DNA of 64,000 bases from Ancylobacter sp. IITR112 (GCF_041415945.1 NZ_JBGCUS010000004.1:1-64000); one strand, 5' to 3'; positions 43,345-54,772 are shown, counted from the first letter of the stretch. Numbers and translations: made by a program. The notes: generated by a model from the letters alone, not told the origin.

Positions 43345-44303
43345 TGAAGATCGACGCCGCGAAGATCGGCCGCGCCTGCATCACCCTCGGCGTGCTCGCG
43401 GGCGCGCTGCTCATGGGCCGCGCGCTCTGGGACACCTACATGAATGCCCCCTGGACGCGGGACGCGCGCGTGCGCGCCGACGTGGTGGGCATCGCTCCCG
43501 ATGTGTCGGGGCTGGTGAGCGAGGTCCTGGTGCAGGACAACGCTCCCGTGAAGAAGGGCGACGTCCTGTTCCGGGTGGATCGCGAGCGCTTCACCCTCGC
43601 CCTGAAACAGGCCGAGGCCGCGGTGGAAGGCCGCGCCGCGACGCTCGACCAGGCGAAGCGCGATCTCGCGCGCTACGCCCAGCTGCGCGAGCGGCAGGTG
43701 GTCTCGCCGCAGAATGCCGAGCAGGCCCAGACCGCCCTCACCCAGGCCGACGCCGCCTGGCGGCAGGCGGTGAGCGAGCGGGACCTCGCCCGGCTCAACC
43801 TCGATCGCTCGGAGATCAAGGCCCCGGCCAACGGCATCGTCACCAATCTGGAGCTCCGGCGGGGCGACTATGTCTCCACCGGCAAGGCGGTGGTGGCGCT
43901 GGTGGATACGGATTCGCTCCGGGTCGAGGGCTATTTCGAGGAAACCAAGCTGCCGCGCATCCATGTGGGCGATGCCGTCACGATCCGGCTGATGGGGGAG
44001 CCGACCCTGCTGCGCGGCCGCGTGCAGAGCGTCGCGGCGGCCATCGAGGACCGCGAGCGCGCCGCCGGCACCGGCCTCCTCGCCAACATCAACCCCACCT
44101 TCAACTGGGTGCGTCTTGCCCAGCGCGTGCCCGTGCGCATCGCGATCGAGGAGGTGCCGCCGGATATCCGCCTCGTGGCCGGCCTGACCGCCACCGTGGA
44201 GATCCAGCCGGGCGCCGCCGTCGGGAAGAGCGCGCTCGCGGTCACGCCGGGTGCCGGATCCACGCACGCCTCATCCGCGCAGGCCTCCCGGTCGGTCCGG
44301 TGA
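43341..44303 (+). CDS. HlyD/EmrA-type efflux adaptor (AaeA-like)
   Basis: A 320-residue membrane-fusion protein. One N-terminal anchor helix (ITLGVLAGALLMGRALWDTY) is followed by the NAPWTRDARVRADVVGIAPDVSG block typical of AaeA/EmrA, a coiled-coil hairpin and the closing beta-barrel (IKAPANGIVTNLELRRGDYV). It connects the FUSC protein to the outer membrane. Confidence 0.92.
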   Translation: MMKIDAAKIGRACITLGVLAGALLMGRALWDTYMNAPWTRDARVRADVVGIAPDVSGLVSEVLVQDNAPVKKGDVLFRVDRERFTLALKQAEAAVEGRAATLDQAKRDLARYAQLRERQVVSPQNAEQAQTALTQADAAWRQAVSERDLARLNLDRSEIKAPANGIVTNLELRRGDYVSTGKAVVALVDTDSLRVEGYFEETKLPRIHVGDAVTIRLMGEPTLLRGRVQSVAAAIEDRERAAGTGLLANINPTFNWVRLAQRVPVRIAIEEVPPDIRLVAGLTATVEIQPGAAVGKSALAVTPGAGSTHASSAQASRSVR

Positions 44304-44379
44304 GAGTGGTGCGCCTTATCCCCGGCAGATGGCCGCAAGGGCCGCTCCACCTTCAGCTGCGGCGCCAGGATAAAATGCC

Positions 44380-45603
44380 ATGAATGCGCCCGTGAATGCG
44401 CCGCGGACATCGGAGCCAAAGGGGAGCACGCACCGCCGGACGGTGCCGCTCTGGCTGCTGGCGCTCCTGGCCTTTTCCGGCACCCTCGCCATGCACATCT
44501 TCGTGCCGGCGCTGCCCAGCGCCCAGGCCGACCTCGGCGGCGGGATGGCGGCCATGCAGCTCACCATCAGTCTCTACATCCTCGGCCTTGCCGGCGGGCA
44601 GCTCGTCTACGGGCCTTTGGCAGACCGTTTCGGGCGCCGGCCCGTGCTGATGGCGGGGCTTGCACTTTACACCGCCGCCAGCCTCGCGGCGACGCTCGCC
44701 CCGAGCATCAACGCCCTCATCGTCGCTCGGCTGTTCCAGGCGCTGGGCGGCTGCTCCGGCCTCGTGCTCGCGCGTGCCATCGTCCGCGACACCTCGGCAC
44801 CGGCCGACACCACCCGGCGCCTCGCCTTGATGAATCTCATGATCACCGTCGGCCCGGGCGTGGCACCGCTGGTGGGCGGCCTGCTCGCCGACGCGGCCGG
44901 CTGGCGCTCCATCTTCCTCGCCATGACCCTGCTCGGTGTGGTCAACATTCTGCTGACCTTGCGTCTGCTCCCGGAGACCGGACGGGTTGCCGAAGGCGAC
45001 GCCATCGGCCTGATGGAGAGCTATGGCCAGCTGCTGCGGGCCCCTGCCTTCTGGGCCTATGCGGTGGGCGGCGGCTGCGCCACCACCTCGCTCTATGGCT
45101 TCGTCGCGGCGGCCCCCTTCATCTTCATCGGCGAGCTGCACCAGCCGGCGGCGCGCGTCGGAAGCTACATCGCCCTCCTGGTCCTGGGCGTGTGGGTGGG
45201 CAGCATACTGGCCAGCCGGCTCATCGCCCACGTTTCCGTCGGCCGCCTGCTGGTGGGCGCCAACGGGGTCAGCGTGGCCGCCGCCTTCATTCTGCTCGCC
45301 GTCGTGCTCCTGGATCGGCTCACCGTGCCGCTCGCCATCGTCACCGTGTTCACATTCTGCGTCGGCGTGGGCACCGCGGCGCCCGCAGCGCTGACCGAAG
45401 CCCTGAGCGTCAATCCCCGCGTCGGCGGCTCCGCATCAGGTCTCTACGGCGCCGTGCAGATGGCGGTCGGCGCCCTGTGCACGACCTTGGCTGGTGTCGG
45501 GTCCGACCCCGCTTTGGCCGCCGCTCTCGTGCTCGCCGGCTCCGGCATCATCGCCCAGGCCACCTTCTGGATGGCCGGGCGACCAAGGCGCATGGCCCCG
45601 TAG
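44380..45603 (+). CDS. MFS multidrug transporter (Bcr/CflA type)
   Basis: A 407-residue, 12-helix major facilitator. The motif between helices 2 and 3 (GPLADRFGRRPVLMAGLALY) and the early MHIFVPALPSAQADLGGGMA block match the Bcr/CflA drug-resistance subfamily. It lies 76 bp after the HlyD gene in the same direction, so it may be part of the same regulated operon. Substrate unknown. Confidence 0.9.
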   Translation: MNAPVNAPRTSEPKGSTHRRTVPLWLLALLAFSGTLAMHIFVPALPSAQADLGGGMAAMQLTISLYILGLAGGQLVYGPLADRFGRRPVLMAGLALYTAASLAATLAPSINALIVARLFQALGGCSGLVLARAIVRDTSAPADTTRRLALMNLMITVGPGVAPLVGGLLADAAGWRSIFLAMTLLGVVNILLTLRLLPETGRVAEGDAIGLMESYGQLLRAPAFWAYAVGGGCATTSLYGFVAAAPFIFIGELHQPAARVGSYIALLVLGVWVGSILASRLIAHVSVGRLLVGANGVSVAAAFILLAVVLLDRLTVPLAIVTVFTFCVGVGTAAPAALTEALSVNPRVGGSASGLYGAVQMAVGALCTTLAGVGSDPALAAALVLAGSGIIAQATFWMAGRPRRMAP

Positions 45604-45654
45604 AGCAGGCAGCAGGCGCACAATGTGACGAATGGGCATCACGAGGTGAGAGGC

Positions 45655-46494
45655 ATGGACATCAAGACAATCGCTGTTCTCATTGATACCAGCCCGTCGC
45701 GGGAAACGCGGATGGATTATGCGATCCATCTCGCACAGCGCCATGGCGCTCATCTCACCGGGATCTTCCTGCTTCCACCGGACCTCGACGGCCGGGCCGC
45801 GTCCTCCCATGTCCGCGGGCAAACGGCAATCGCCGAGCATCTGCACCATCAGCAAATCCGCAAGGACGACATGATCCGGCAGGCGCGGGACAGCTTCGAA
45901 AAGCACGCCGCCCGGCAGGATGTGCGTTGCGAGTTCCGCATCCACACGCCCCGCGGTGAAGATGAACGCCGCATCGGCGCCCTGCACGCGGATCTCGTCG
46001 TCGCTGCGCCTCCGCACGAGTCTTGGCTCGACGACGGGCCCCCGGCCGATGTGGTGCAGCTGTCGACCGGCGTCCCTTTCCTGCTTGTGCCGGAGAGCTG
46101 GCACAATATGGAACCACCGCAGCGCATTCTCATCGGCTGGAATGCAAGCCGGGAATCGCGCCGGGCCATCGGCGACGCCTTGCCCCTGCTGGCGCGCGCG
46201 TCATCGGTGACGGTGCTGATCGTGGACCCGCAGGCAAGTCTCCCGGCCGGAGAGGAGCCGGGGATGGAGGTGGCGATGTTCCTGTTGCGTCACGGGGTCC
46301 GCCTGACCGTCGATCCCCTGCAGTCACATGGCCGAGCGATCCCCGAAGTCATCTTGGAATACGCCGTGTCCAATGACCACGACATGATCGTGCTCGGCGC
46401 CTACAGCCATGCCCGCGCCCGGGAGATCGTGCTCGGCGGCGTGACGCGTTCGCTTCTGAGACAGTCGCCGGTCCCTTTGCTCATCTCCCACTGA
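45655..46494 (+). CDS. Universal stress protein, two UspA domains
   Basis: A 279-residue protein with two tandem UspA-like domains, each about 140 residues. The second carries the clearer motif (RILIGWNASRESRRAIGDAL and VLGAYSHARAREIVLGGVTR), with a G-2x-G-9x-G(S/T)-like ATP site. ATG at 45655 has GAGGTGAGAGG upstream. It likely helps survival under envelope or toxic stress, as suggested by the efflux genes before it. Confidence 0.9.
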   Translation: MDIKTIAVLIDTSPSRETRMDYAIHLAQRHGAHLTGIFLLPPDLDGRAASSHVRGQTAIAEHLHHQQIRKDDMIRQARDSFEKHAARQDVRCEFRIHTPRGEDERRIGALHADLVVAAPPHESWLDDGPPADVVQLSTGVPFLLVPESWHNMEPPQRILIGWNASRESRRAIGDALPLLARASSVTVLIVDPQASLPAGEEPGMEVAMFLLRHGVRLTVDPLQSHGRAIPEVILEYAVSNDHDMIVLGAYSHARAREIVLGGVTRSLLRQSPVPLLISH

Positions 46495-46549
46495 ACAATG
46501 AGGCGAGATCCGGGCGGAGGTACGCCTGAGAGCGTGTTTGAGAAGGATT

Positions 46550-47228
46550 GATCGGGATAGGGGGACGCCTCACGGCGCCGCCCCTCCCACACCACCGGGC
46601 ATACGGGTCACGTACCACGGCGGTTCGACTGGATTACGCTTCGACAGGGACATAGAGTCGGGGAAGACTGAGCGAGTCGAAGTACTGATTGCGCAGGGCC
46701 TGTTGGACCGCCGGATGTCCTGACATGCGCCAGAACCCCGTCGGCGAACCGGCGGCAACCGCGGCCCGGAGTTTTGGTACGCCACGACGGCGCAGCTCCT
46801 TGAAGCGGTTGTGCCGTTTCCCCATTGCCGCCAAAGATACGAGCGTAATCTTCGGCGAATCCACGCTTCACAGTTCGTAAGCACCCACGGGGTCTGGCAG
46901 AAGCCGAAGTAGCCGCGCCATCCGATGAGGTATGGCTTCAGCTCTTTGATCAGCTGCGCCAGACTGATTCCCCGTGTCCGGCGGGTCATGTCCCGGATCC
47001 GCGCCTGGAATTTGTCGAGGGCCTGCGGCGCGATGCGCCGCTCGCTCCCGTCATTCGAGATGCTGAACCCAAGGAACTTCCGCTCCTCCGGTTGCGCCAC
47101 CGCGCTCTTCGCTTCGTTGACCTTCAGCCGTAGCTTCTTGGTCAGGAACCGGCTGACAGAGGCCATGACCCGTTCGCCGGCGCGGCGGCTGCGAACATAG
47201 ATGTTGCAGTCGTCCGCGTACCGGCAGC
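46550..47228 (-). mobile_element. Group II intron 3' remnant
   Basis: The C-terminal half of an intron-encoded reverse transcriptase followed by a 3' structural region. On the minus strand the stretch at about 46555-46630 (GACCCGTATGCCCGGTGGTG and GGCGCCGTGAGGCGTC) looks like the intron's 3' domains. The 5' half is lost: the sequence jumps to an IS91 fragment at about 47226. Confidence 0.75.
46634..47228 (-). pseudogene. Group II intron reverse transcriptase/maturase, C-terminal fragment
   Basis: Starts at the catalytic block RYADDCNIYVRSRRAGERVM (YADD active site), then the thumb/maturase region (LVNEAKSAV, RKFLGFSISNDG, LKPYLIGWRGYFGFCQTP). A frameshift near 46830 is needed to reach the normal ending (KRHNRFKELRRRGVPKLRAA to LPRLYVPVEA). 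The N-terminal RT motifs are missing, so it is inactive. Confidence 0.85.
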
Positions 47229-47282
47229 GATCGGGATGATCGCCTTCCAGAACAAGGCCGCCGTCTATGCCATCCTGTTAGA
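47226..47282 (+). pseudogene. IS91-family transposase, short fragment
   Basis: About 19 codons, PAAIGMIAFQNKAAVYAIL, match a conserved internal segment of IS91-type rolling-circle transposases. It is bounded by the intron remnant and an IS630 fragment. Confidence 0.6.
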
Positions 47283-47293
47283 GCGGACTCTTC

Positions 47294-47460
47294 TTAATCC
47301 GGTTCATATCCGGCGGCGAAGAAGTTGGCGCATTCCTGCGGTGAGAAGGCCGGCAGAACAGCGCCGATGCGATGCCACAGGCCCTCTCGCGTTCGCTCCG
47401 CCGCCTTGCGCAACAGCGCCTTGAGCTTGGAGAAGGGTAAGCGATGCTCTGAGAGCACCT
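47294..47460 (-). pseudogene. IS630-family transposase, C-terminal fragment
   Basis: The end of an IS630 DDE transposase: LPFSKLKALLRKAAERTREG followed by LWHRIGAVLPAFSPQECANF and FAAGYEPD, then a stop at 47294. The catalytic part is absent. Confidence 0.75.
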
Positions 47461-47519
47461 TTCAGCCGGTGAGCTGAGGGTCGATGTTGGAAGCCTGAGG
47501 GCTTGGACACATGACGATT

Positions 47520-47981
47520 TCAGAGCATACGCTTAAAACCAGCGCGGATGAGCCGGTCCGGCGGTTTGAGTTTTTTACCGGAGCGGGACGCCGGCGGGAT
47601 TGGTCCGACGACGACAAGGTCGGCGATCATGCCCTGATCGACGAATTCGGACTGCACGAAGTCGCGGGCGAGTTCGATGCCCTGGGCTTGCGTCATCTCG
47701 CGCGGCAGGGCGAACTCGACCTCGCGGCCAAGCTGGGCGTCCTTCCTGACCTCGAAGGCTTCGACATCATTCCAGAGCCGTTCGCGGTCGCTCCATTGCT
47801 CGGGCGCATCCTCCGGCAGCATGATCTCGGAATGGACGACGCCGCGCTTGTTGGAGAAGTCATGGCTGCGCTCAAGCCGGTCGTCGCGCAATCGCGAGGC
47901 CGAGCGGTAGGCGGCGGAGGCCACCGCGCTGGAGCCGGCCTTGCGGCCGACGACCTTGACGTGAAGATGATAGATCGCCAT
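47520..47981 (-). pseudogene. traA: TraA-type (MOBQ) relaxase, N-terminal fragment
   Basis: A 153-codon fragment beginning MAIYHLHVKVVGRKAGSSAV, the typical Ti/rhizobial TraA N-terminus, continuing through NKRGVVHSEIMLPE and FALPREMTQAQGIELARDFV. After MIADL the sequence no longer matches relaxases, so the histidine triad and the helicase part are gone. It faces away from traC/traD across an oriT-like gap, as in Ti plasmids. It does not belong to the trb/repABC unit on the left by position and looks like a remnant of another plasmid. Confidence 0.85.
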
Positions 47982-48020
47982 CACGATCCGAACATCACCA
48001 CGGCGAAGCGCACGTCGGAA

Positions 48021-48041
48021 TGACGTATAAGCGCGCCCTCG
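48021..48041. other. oriT nic-like site
   Basis: GTATAAGCGCGCCCTCG resembles the RSF1010/Ti-type nic region (TAAGTGCGCCCT) and lies in the gap between traA and traC, where oriT lies in Ti-type plasmids. The rest of the gap (47985-48152) has no gene. Confidence 0.65.
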
Positions 48042-48152
48042 AAACTAATTTCTCGGGACTGCTCGCACCGTTTCAGCCCGTCTCGGCGACCTTACAGCAT
48101 TGCGGTAGGCGCTCAACTATCATCGCTCCATCGACAGCTTATGGAGACGACG

Positions 48153-48479
48153 ATGCGCAAGCCACGGGACTTCGATGCGGAACTGAAGTCGCTGGAAGAC
48201 AAGGCGCGGGACTTGAAAGCTCGCAAGGTGCAGCAGCTTGGCGAGCTGGTCATCTCGACCGGAGCCGACGGCCTCAGCGCCAAGGAACTGGCGGGCGCGC
48301 TGATCGTGCTGGCCGAAACCAAGGACGCCGGAAAGAGGGAGGCATGGGCGAAGCGCGGGGCCGCGTTCTTTCGAGGGCGGGAACGGCGATCTGCGCCATC
48401 GCCTGACCGCGACGCTGGCGGCGCTGCAACGCCATCGGGCGGCGCGCAACCGGCATCAGAGAGTTCGGGCGCGTCATGA
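48153..48479 (+). CDS. traC: TraC-like conjugal transfer protein
   Basis: A 108-residue protein starting MRKPRDFDAELKSLEDKARD, typical of TraC of rhizobial transfer systems (small accessory relaxosome protein). GGAGA 5 bp upstream supports ATG 48153 over 48141. The core LGELVISTGADGLSAKELAG matches the family. It is the first gene of a traC-traD pair, with traG absent. Confidence 0.8.
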   Translation: MRKPRDFDAELKSLEDKARDLKARKVQQLGELVISTGADGLSAKELAGALIVLAETKDAGKREAWAKRGAAFFRGRERRSAPSPDRDAGGAATPSGGAQPASESSGAS

Positions 48480-48480
48480 C

Positions 48481-48699
48481 ATGCGCACCTGGCAGGTCGA
48501 GCGCCGCAATCGGACGCGGCATCTGATCGAACTCGGCGGCCTCGTCGTCAAGGCCGGGATCGTCGACCTGACAGGTGATGATCGCGCCGCGATCTACGGC
48601 GCACTGCTCTGGATGGCCGACAAGCTCCGAAGCGAGCGGGGTGAGCACGCACGGGCGCTCTGGACCGCGAAGGGAAAGCAGGCATTCGGGGACAACTGA
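48481..48699 (+). CDS. traD: TraD-like conjugal transfer protein
   Basis: A 72-residue protein, MRTWQVERRNRTRHLIELGG, with LVVKAGIVDLTGDDRAAIYG, matching the small rhizobial TraD that lies between traC and traG. It starts immediately after the traC stop. The coupling protein gene traG, which should follow, is replaced by an AbiE system. Confidence 0.85.
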   Translation: MRTWQVERRNRTRHLIELGGLVVKAGIVDLTGDDRAAIYGALLWMADKLRSERGEHARALWTAKGKQAFGDN

Positions 48700-48745
48700 G
48701 CATCACTATCGCCGAACGGCGCGCCCTCTTCGTTGTGCGTCGCGG

Positions 48746-49672
48746 TCACGGAAAAAGAACGCGCTCCAGGGCATCGGCCAGCGCGCGCCGTTTTGCATCG
48801 GGCAGCTTGGCGAGGTTGCGCTGCTTCCACATGACGGCGGGCAAATGCTGTGCCTCCGGTATCCCGAGAAGCGCCCAATCCGGTTCGCCGCGCTTGAAGC
48901 CGGCAAGGAAGCGCCGGTGCTCTTCCGGCATGTCGGCCACCATCGCGGCGATGATCGCTTCTCGTGCGGCCTCAAGGCCCGCAAGCGCGACAGGTTCCTG
49001 AGTCATGCCGGCAAAGCCCCGTGCGAACTCCTCACGGAGAGGCTTGCGGGTCGGGGCCAGAACTTCGGCCATCGGACGGTTGTGGCTGATGACGTAAACC
49101 AGAAAGGCGCGGCGCAACTCATCGCTGATGCCCTCGCTCGCCAGCAGGCCGTGCACGTCGAAGAGGTCGCGCGGGTGTTGGCGGTCGAATGCCGCCACGA
49201 TCTTGCCCGCATAGAGGTCGGCGAATGACACCACCTGCATTTCAGCGAAGCCGAAGGCGTCTTCGACAGCGGGAACCACACCCATCACGACGGGATCATA
49301 AACCGCGCCACGGAGCACTGGCGTCACCTCGATCTTGATCTGCGCGCCGCTCGCGCGAACGATCAACTTGGTGACGATATCCTCGTCGGACGAACGCGAA
49401 GCATTGACCCTCGTGGCAGGCATGCCCCGCTCGATGCGCTCCTTGATCCGCAGCATAGCGGCGTCGATCGCCGCGAGCGATGTGGCCCGATCTTCGACTG
49501 GCAGATAGGTCAGGTCGATGTCCACGGAGAGGCGCGGCATGTCGCGCACGAACAGGTTGATCGCAGTGCCGCCTTTGAGCACGAATGCCCGCTCCTCCGC
49601 GACGAAAGGAAGGACGCGAATAAGCAGGGCGACCTGCTGTCGGTATGTGTCCAGGAAGGCCATGAAATTCAC
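48746..49672 (-). CDS. abiEii: AbiEii-type nucleotidyltransferase toxin (system B)
   Basis: A 308-residue AbiEii-family protein. The nucleotidyltransferase motif is FVLKGGTAINLFV followed by RLSVDIDLTYL. It is distinct from systems A and C, with different length and little sequence similarity beyond the motif. The GTG at 49672 overlaps the antitoxin stop (GTGA); the ATG at 49663 is the alternative. The toxin is expected to inhibit translation. Confidence 0.88.
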   Translation of the reverse strand: MNFMAFLDTYRQQVALLIRVLPFVAEERAFVLKGGTAINLFVRDMPRLSVDIDLTYLPVEDRATSLAAIDAAMLRIKERIERGMPATRVNASRSSDEDIVTKLIVRASGAQIKIEVTPVLRGAVYDPVVMGVVPAVEDAFGFAEMQVVSFADLYAGKIVAAFDRQHPRDLFDVHGLLASEGISDELRRAFLVYVISHNRPMAEVLAPTRKPLREEFARGFAGMTQEPVALAGLEAAREAIIAAMVADMPEEHRRFLAGFKRGEPDWALLGIPEAQHLPAVMWKQRNLAKLPDAKRRALADALERVLFP

Positions 49673-50466
49673 GGGCCTGCAAGGTCGGACGGCACGGTGA
49701 TGTTGTAGCGCGGATCGAGCTTGCCGCCTTTGACGAGGACGCGCTTGCCCGAACCCAGATCGACGCGGGACATGTCGAGCCGGGATCGCCACGCATGGCG
49801 GTGGCGGTCGGCGAAGAAAAGAAAGAGCCGCTTCACCTTCACGCTGGCGCAAGCCTCCAGCAGAGTTTGCAAGCGGCGCGGGCTCAAATCGCTCATCCCT
49901 TCCATCAGGGCATCGATCTGATGGAAGCTCTCATGCTCGGGGAGCTCGTCGAGCAATTCGAGAACGGCGCGCTCCTTGGTGGAATAGCAGATAGGCAAGG
50001 TCAGGCCGCCGGCGCTGACCATGACGGGGCTTGGCTCGGGCGGTGCGTCGGCATCGCCGGGAAACAGTCGCAGGCTGTTGTGCCAATGAAAGGTCACGTC
50101 GAGCGGCAGGCTCACCAGCCAGGTCGGCGGGCGCGTCGGCCCGTAAAGGTGAACCTCGCGCATGGCAGTCGAAAGGTAATGGGCGTAACCCTGCTGTTCG
50201 AGCGCGGTACGCCCGCCGACGGTCAGCGGAAGGTCCAGCACCGTCTGGAGAGAAACGGCCACCTGCTGCCAGGTGAGCGGCGTGCGCGAGCGGCGATAGA
50301 CGCGCCGGGCCGGGCTATCGAGCCAGCCCGCGCGAACATACTGGCTGCGCAGCGCCGATGAGTAGCCGTGGGCTTCCATCCAGGCGGCATCGGCCAGGAG
50401 TCCCTCGGGGAGATCCTGCTGCAGCCGGTTTAGCTTGCTGCCAGAACGCATATCCATGTTTAACAT
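49669..50466 (-). CDS. abiEi: AbiEi-type antitoxin (system B)
   Basis: A 265-residue AbiEi antitoxin. The N-terminal DNA-binding region is LADAAWMEAHGYSSALRSQY and VRAGWLDSPARRVYRR. The C-terminal part includes PICYSTKERAVLELLDELPE and KVKRLFLFFADRHRHAW. It is followed by the toxin with a 4-bp overlap. Two inverted repeats lie within 65 bp of its start and are likely operators. Confidence 0.88.
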   Translation of the reverse strand: MLNMDMRSGSKLNRLQQDLPEGLLADAAWMEAHGYSSALRSQYVRAGWLDSPARRVYRRSRTPLTWQQVAVSLQTVLDLPLTVGGRTALEQQGYAHYLSTAMREVHLYGPTRPPTWLVSLPLDVTFHWHNSLRLFPGDADAPPEPSPVMVSAGGLTLPICYSTKERAVLELLDELPEHESFHQIDALMEGMSDLSPRRLQTLLEACASVKVKRLFLFFADRHRHAWRSRLDMSRVDLGSGKRVLVKGGKLDPRYNITVPSDLAGP

Positions 50467-50485
50467 TTTGGCATATTTTCAAACC

Positions 50486-50512
50486 AATGTCGAGTTCATA
50501 TTTTTCGACATT
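50486..50512 (-). promoter_or_regulatory. Inverted repeat upstream of abiE system B
   Basis: AATGTCGA (50486-50493) mirrored by TCGACATT (50505-50512), 20 bp from the antitoxin start, in an AT-rich promoter region. Expected position for an AbiEi operator. Confidence 0.6.
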
Positions 50513-50514
50513 CA

Positions 50515-50529
50515 CTAAGTCATACTTAG
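50515..50529 (-). promoter_or_regulatory. Second inverted repeat upstream of abiE system B
   Basis: CTAAGTCATACTTAG, a perfect 6-3-6 repeat immediately upstream of the first inverted repeat. The pair may form a double operator. Confidence 0.5.
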
Positions 50530-50596
50530 CGTTTCGTTGAATCTACAAACCATCCCTCGAGGTCAATGAGGGGACCGCCAACATCGGATCATCCTT

Positions 50597-50623
50597 AAAA
50601 CTCCGCTTTCAGAGCGGAATTTT
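50597..50623. terminator. Hairpin with flanking A and T runs
   Basis: TCCGCT and AGCGGA form a stem flanked by AAAA on the left and TTTT on the right, the pattern of a bidirectional intrinsic terminator. It lies between the AbiE system and the IS3 remnant. Confidence 0.55.
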
Positions 50624-50678
50624 CAGTATGATGCTGCGGCAGCCCCGGCCCAACCGCCGCTGCTCGCCCCGGGATGGG

Positions 50679-51063
50679 TGAGGTGGTCCCCATTTGGCGG
50701 ACAGATTGGCGGCTTCGCTAAGCTTGGTTCTGGTGTGTGTCACGCCGCCATGTTGATGCCGTCGCAGGCCGTATGGACCTCCTCCGGCGTTCTGCCGCCG
50801 AGAGCCGAGTGCGGCCTCGTACAATTATAGTAGGTGACCCACCTGCCGATCCCGGCCCGGGCCTGCGAGCCGGTCTCGAAGGCGTTGAGGTAGATGCACT
50901 CGTATTTCAGCGACCGCCAGAGGCGCTCGATGAACACGTTGTCCATCCACCGGCCGCGGCCATCCATGGAGATCCGCACGCCAGCGTCCAGCAGCACCTG
51001 AGTGAAGCGCGGGCTGGTGAACTGGCTGCCCTGGTCGGTGTTGAAGATGCCCGGCCGCCCGGG
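50679..51063 (-). mobile_element. IS3-family remnant (orfB 3' end and terminal repeat)
   Basis: The terminal TGAGGTGGTCCCC at 50679 is followed on the minus strand by the C-terminal part of an IS3 transposase: FNTDQGSQFTSPRFTQVLL, DNVFIERLWRSLKYECIYL, RWVTYYNCTRPHSALGG. The frame starts at the junction near 51063, so orfA and the first half of orfB are missing. It truncates the MFS gene to the right. Confidence 0.85.
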
Positions 51064-52045
51064 CGCCGCGTCGAAGCCGTTCTTCGCCCTCGCTGGCGCA
51101 CCGGCCATGGTGTTTGCCGCGCGCTTCGCCGACCGCATCGGCAAGGGGATCCGTGGCGCGCCGCGGGACGCGCTGGTGGCCGATGTCACGCCGCCTTCCA
51201 TCCGCGGGCGCGCCTACGGGGTGCGCCAGGCGCTCGATACGGTCGGCGGCTTCCTCGGCCCGCTCCTCGCCATCGCGCTGATGGCGCTGTTCGCCGACGA
51301 CATGCGAACGGTGTTCTGGTTCGCCCTCATCCCCGGCGCGCTTGCGGTGGCGTGCGTCATCCTGGAGGTCGAGGATCTGGGGGTCGAGGATCGCGCCATC
51401 GGGGAGGAGGGCTCCACCGGCCGTCCGCCGCCGGTGCGCCTCGCCGATCTCCGGCAGTTCGACGGCGCGTTCTGGGGCGTCGTCGCCATCGGCGTGGTGT
51501 TCACCCTTGCGCGGTTCAGCGAAGCCTTCCTCGTGCTGAAGGCGCACGACGAGGGCCTACCGCTGGCCCTCGCGCCGCTCGTTCTCGTGGCCATGAACGT
51601 CGTCTATTCGCTCGGCGCCTATCCCGCCGGTGCCTGGTCCGACCAGGCCTCGCCCACGCGCTTGCTGCTGGTGGGGCTGGCGGTCCTCATCGGCGCGGAC
51701 CTGATGCTGGCCTTCGCGCCGGGGCTGTGGGGCGCCTTTCTCGGCATCGCCTTGTGGGGCGCGCACATGGCGCTCACGCAGGGCCTGCTCGCCAAGCTGG
51801 TTGCCCAGCACGCGCCCGCGACGCTGCGCGGCTCCGCCTTCGGCCTGTTCAATCTCGCCACCGGCGTCGCCATGCTGGTGGCGAGCGTCGTTGCGGGGGT
51901 GCTGTGGGAGCGGATCGGCTCCGCGGCGACCTTTGCCGCAGGGGCCGGTTTCGCGGTCCTCGCGGCCCTCTTCGTGATGGTATCCGCCCTGACGCGCCGG
52001 GCGGGGCGCGAAGATCCCTCTCCCGGCGGCGCGCACCTCCCCTGA
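51064..52045 (+). pseudogene. MFS transporter, 5'-truncated
   Basis: About 327 codons of a major facilitator lacking its first helices. The intact part begins near FFALAGAPAMVFAARFADRI and continues through the inter-domain motif (GIRGAPRDALVADVTPPSIR) and the later helices. Its 5' end is replaced by an IS3 remnant. It resembles MFS proteins that lie next to metal resistance genes, and copA follows on the opposite strand, but the substrate cannot be read. Confidence 0.8.
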
Positions 52046-52104
52046 GACGCCCCGGCTCCAGGCCGGGCGCCTGTCTTTCACAGGATGGCCATGCAACCGC
52101 AGTG

Positions 52105-52224
52105 CTAATGCCACAGGTATTTGATGAGCGCGGCGATCCCGAGCACGACAAGGATGAGGATCAGGAGCCCGACCAGCCCCATCCCCCACATGCCGCCGTC
52201 CATCATGCCGTCGTAGTTCATCAT
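52105..52224 (-). CDS. Small membrane protein next to copA
   Basis: A 39-residue peptide (MMNYDGMMDGGMWGMGLVGL then a single hydrophobic helix LILILVVLGIAALIKYLW). Methionine-rich small proteins of this kind often accompany copper ATPases in alphaproteobacteria. It starts 10 bp after the copA stop. A decayed relative lies at 57693-57802. Confidence 0.7.
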   Translation of the reverse strand: MMNYDGMMDGGMWGMGLVGLLILILVVLGIAALIKYLWH

Positions 52225-52234
52225 CGTGTCCTCC

Positions 52235-54619
<2,385 letters not shown>

Positions 54620-54772
54620 GGGACTTCTCCGGAAGGTGGGTCTTCCCGGACGGAAAGCCGATCCGGGGAGGAAGGCGGCAACACCAGGGTGTCCTCACCG
54701 AAGGTCCGGGTAGCAGACACGTCGCGTCCCCGGCCGCCGGATTGATCCTCCTCCCCCGGCGGGATGGATTGG

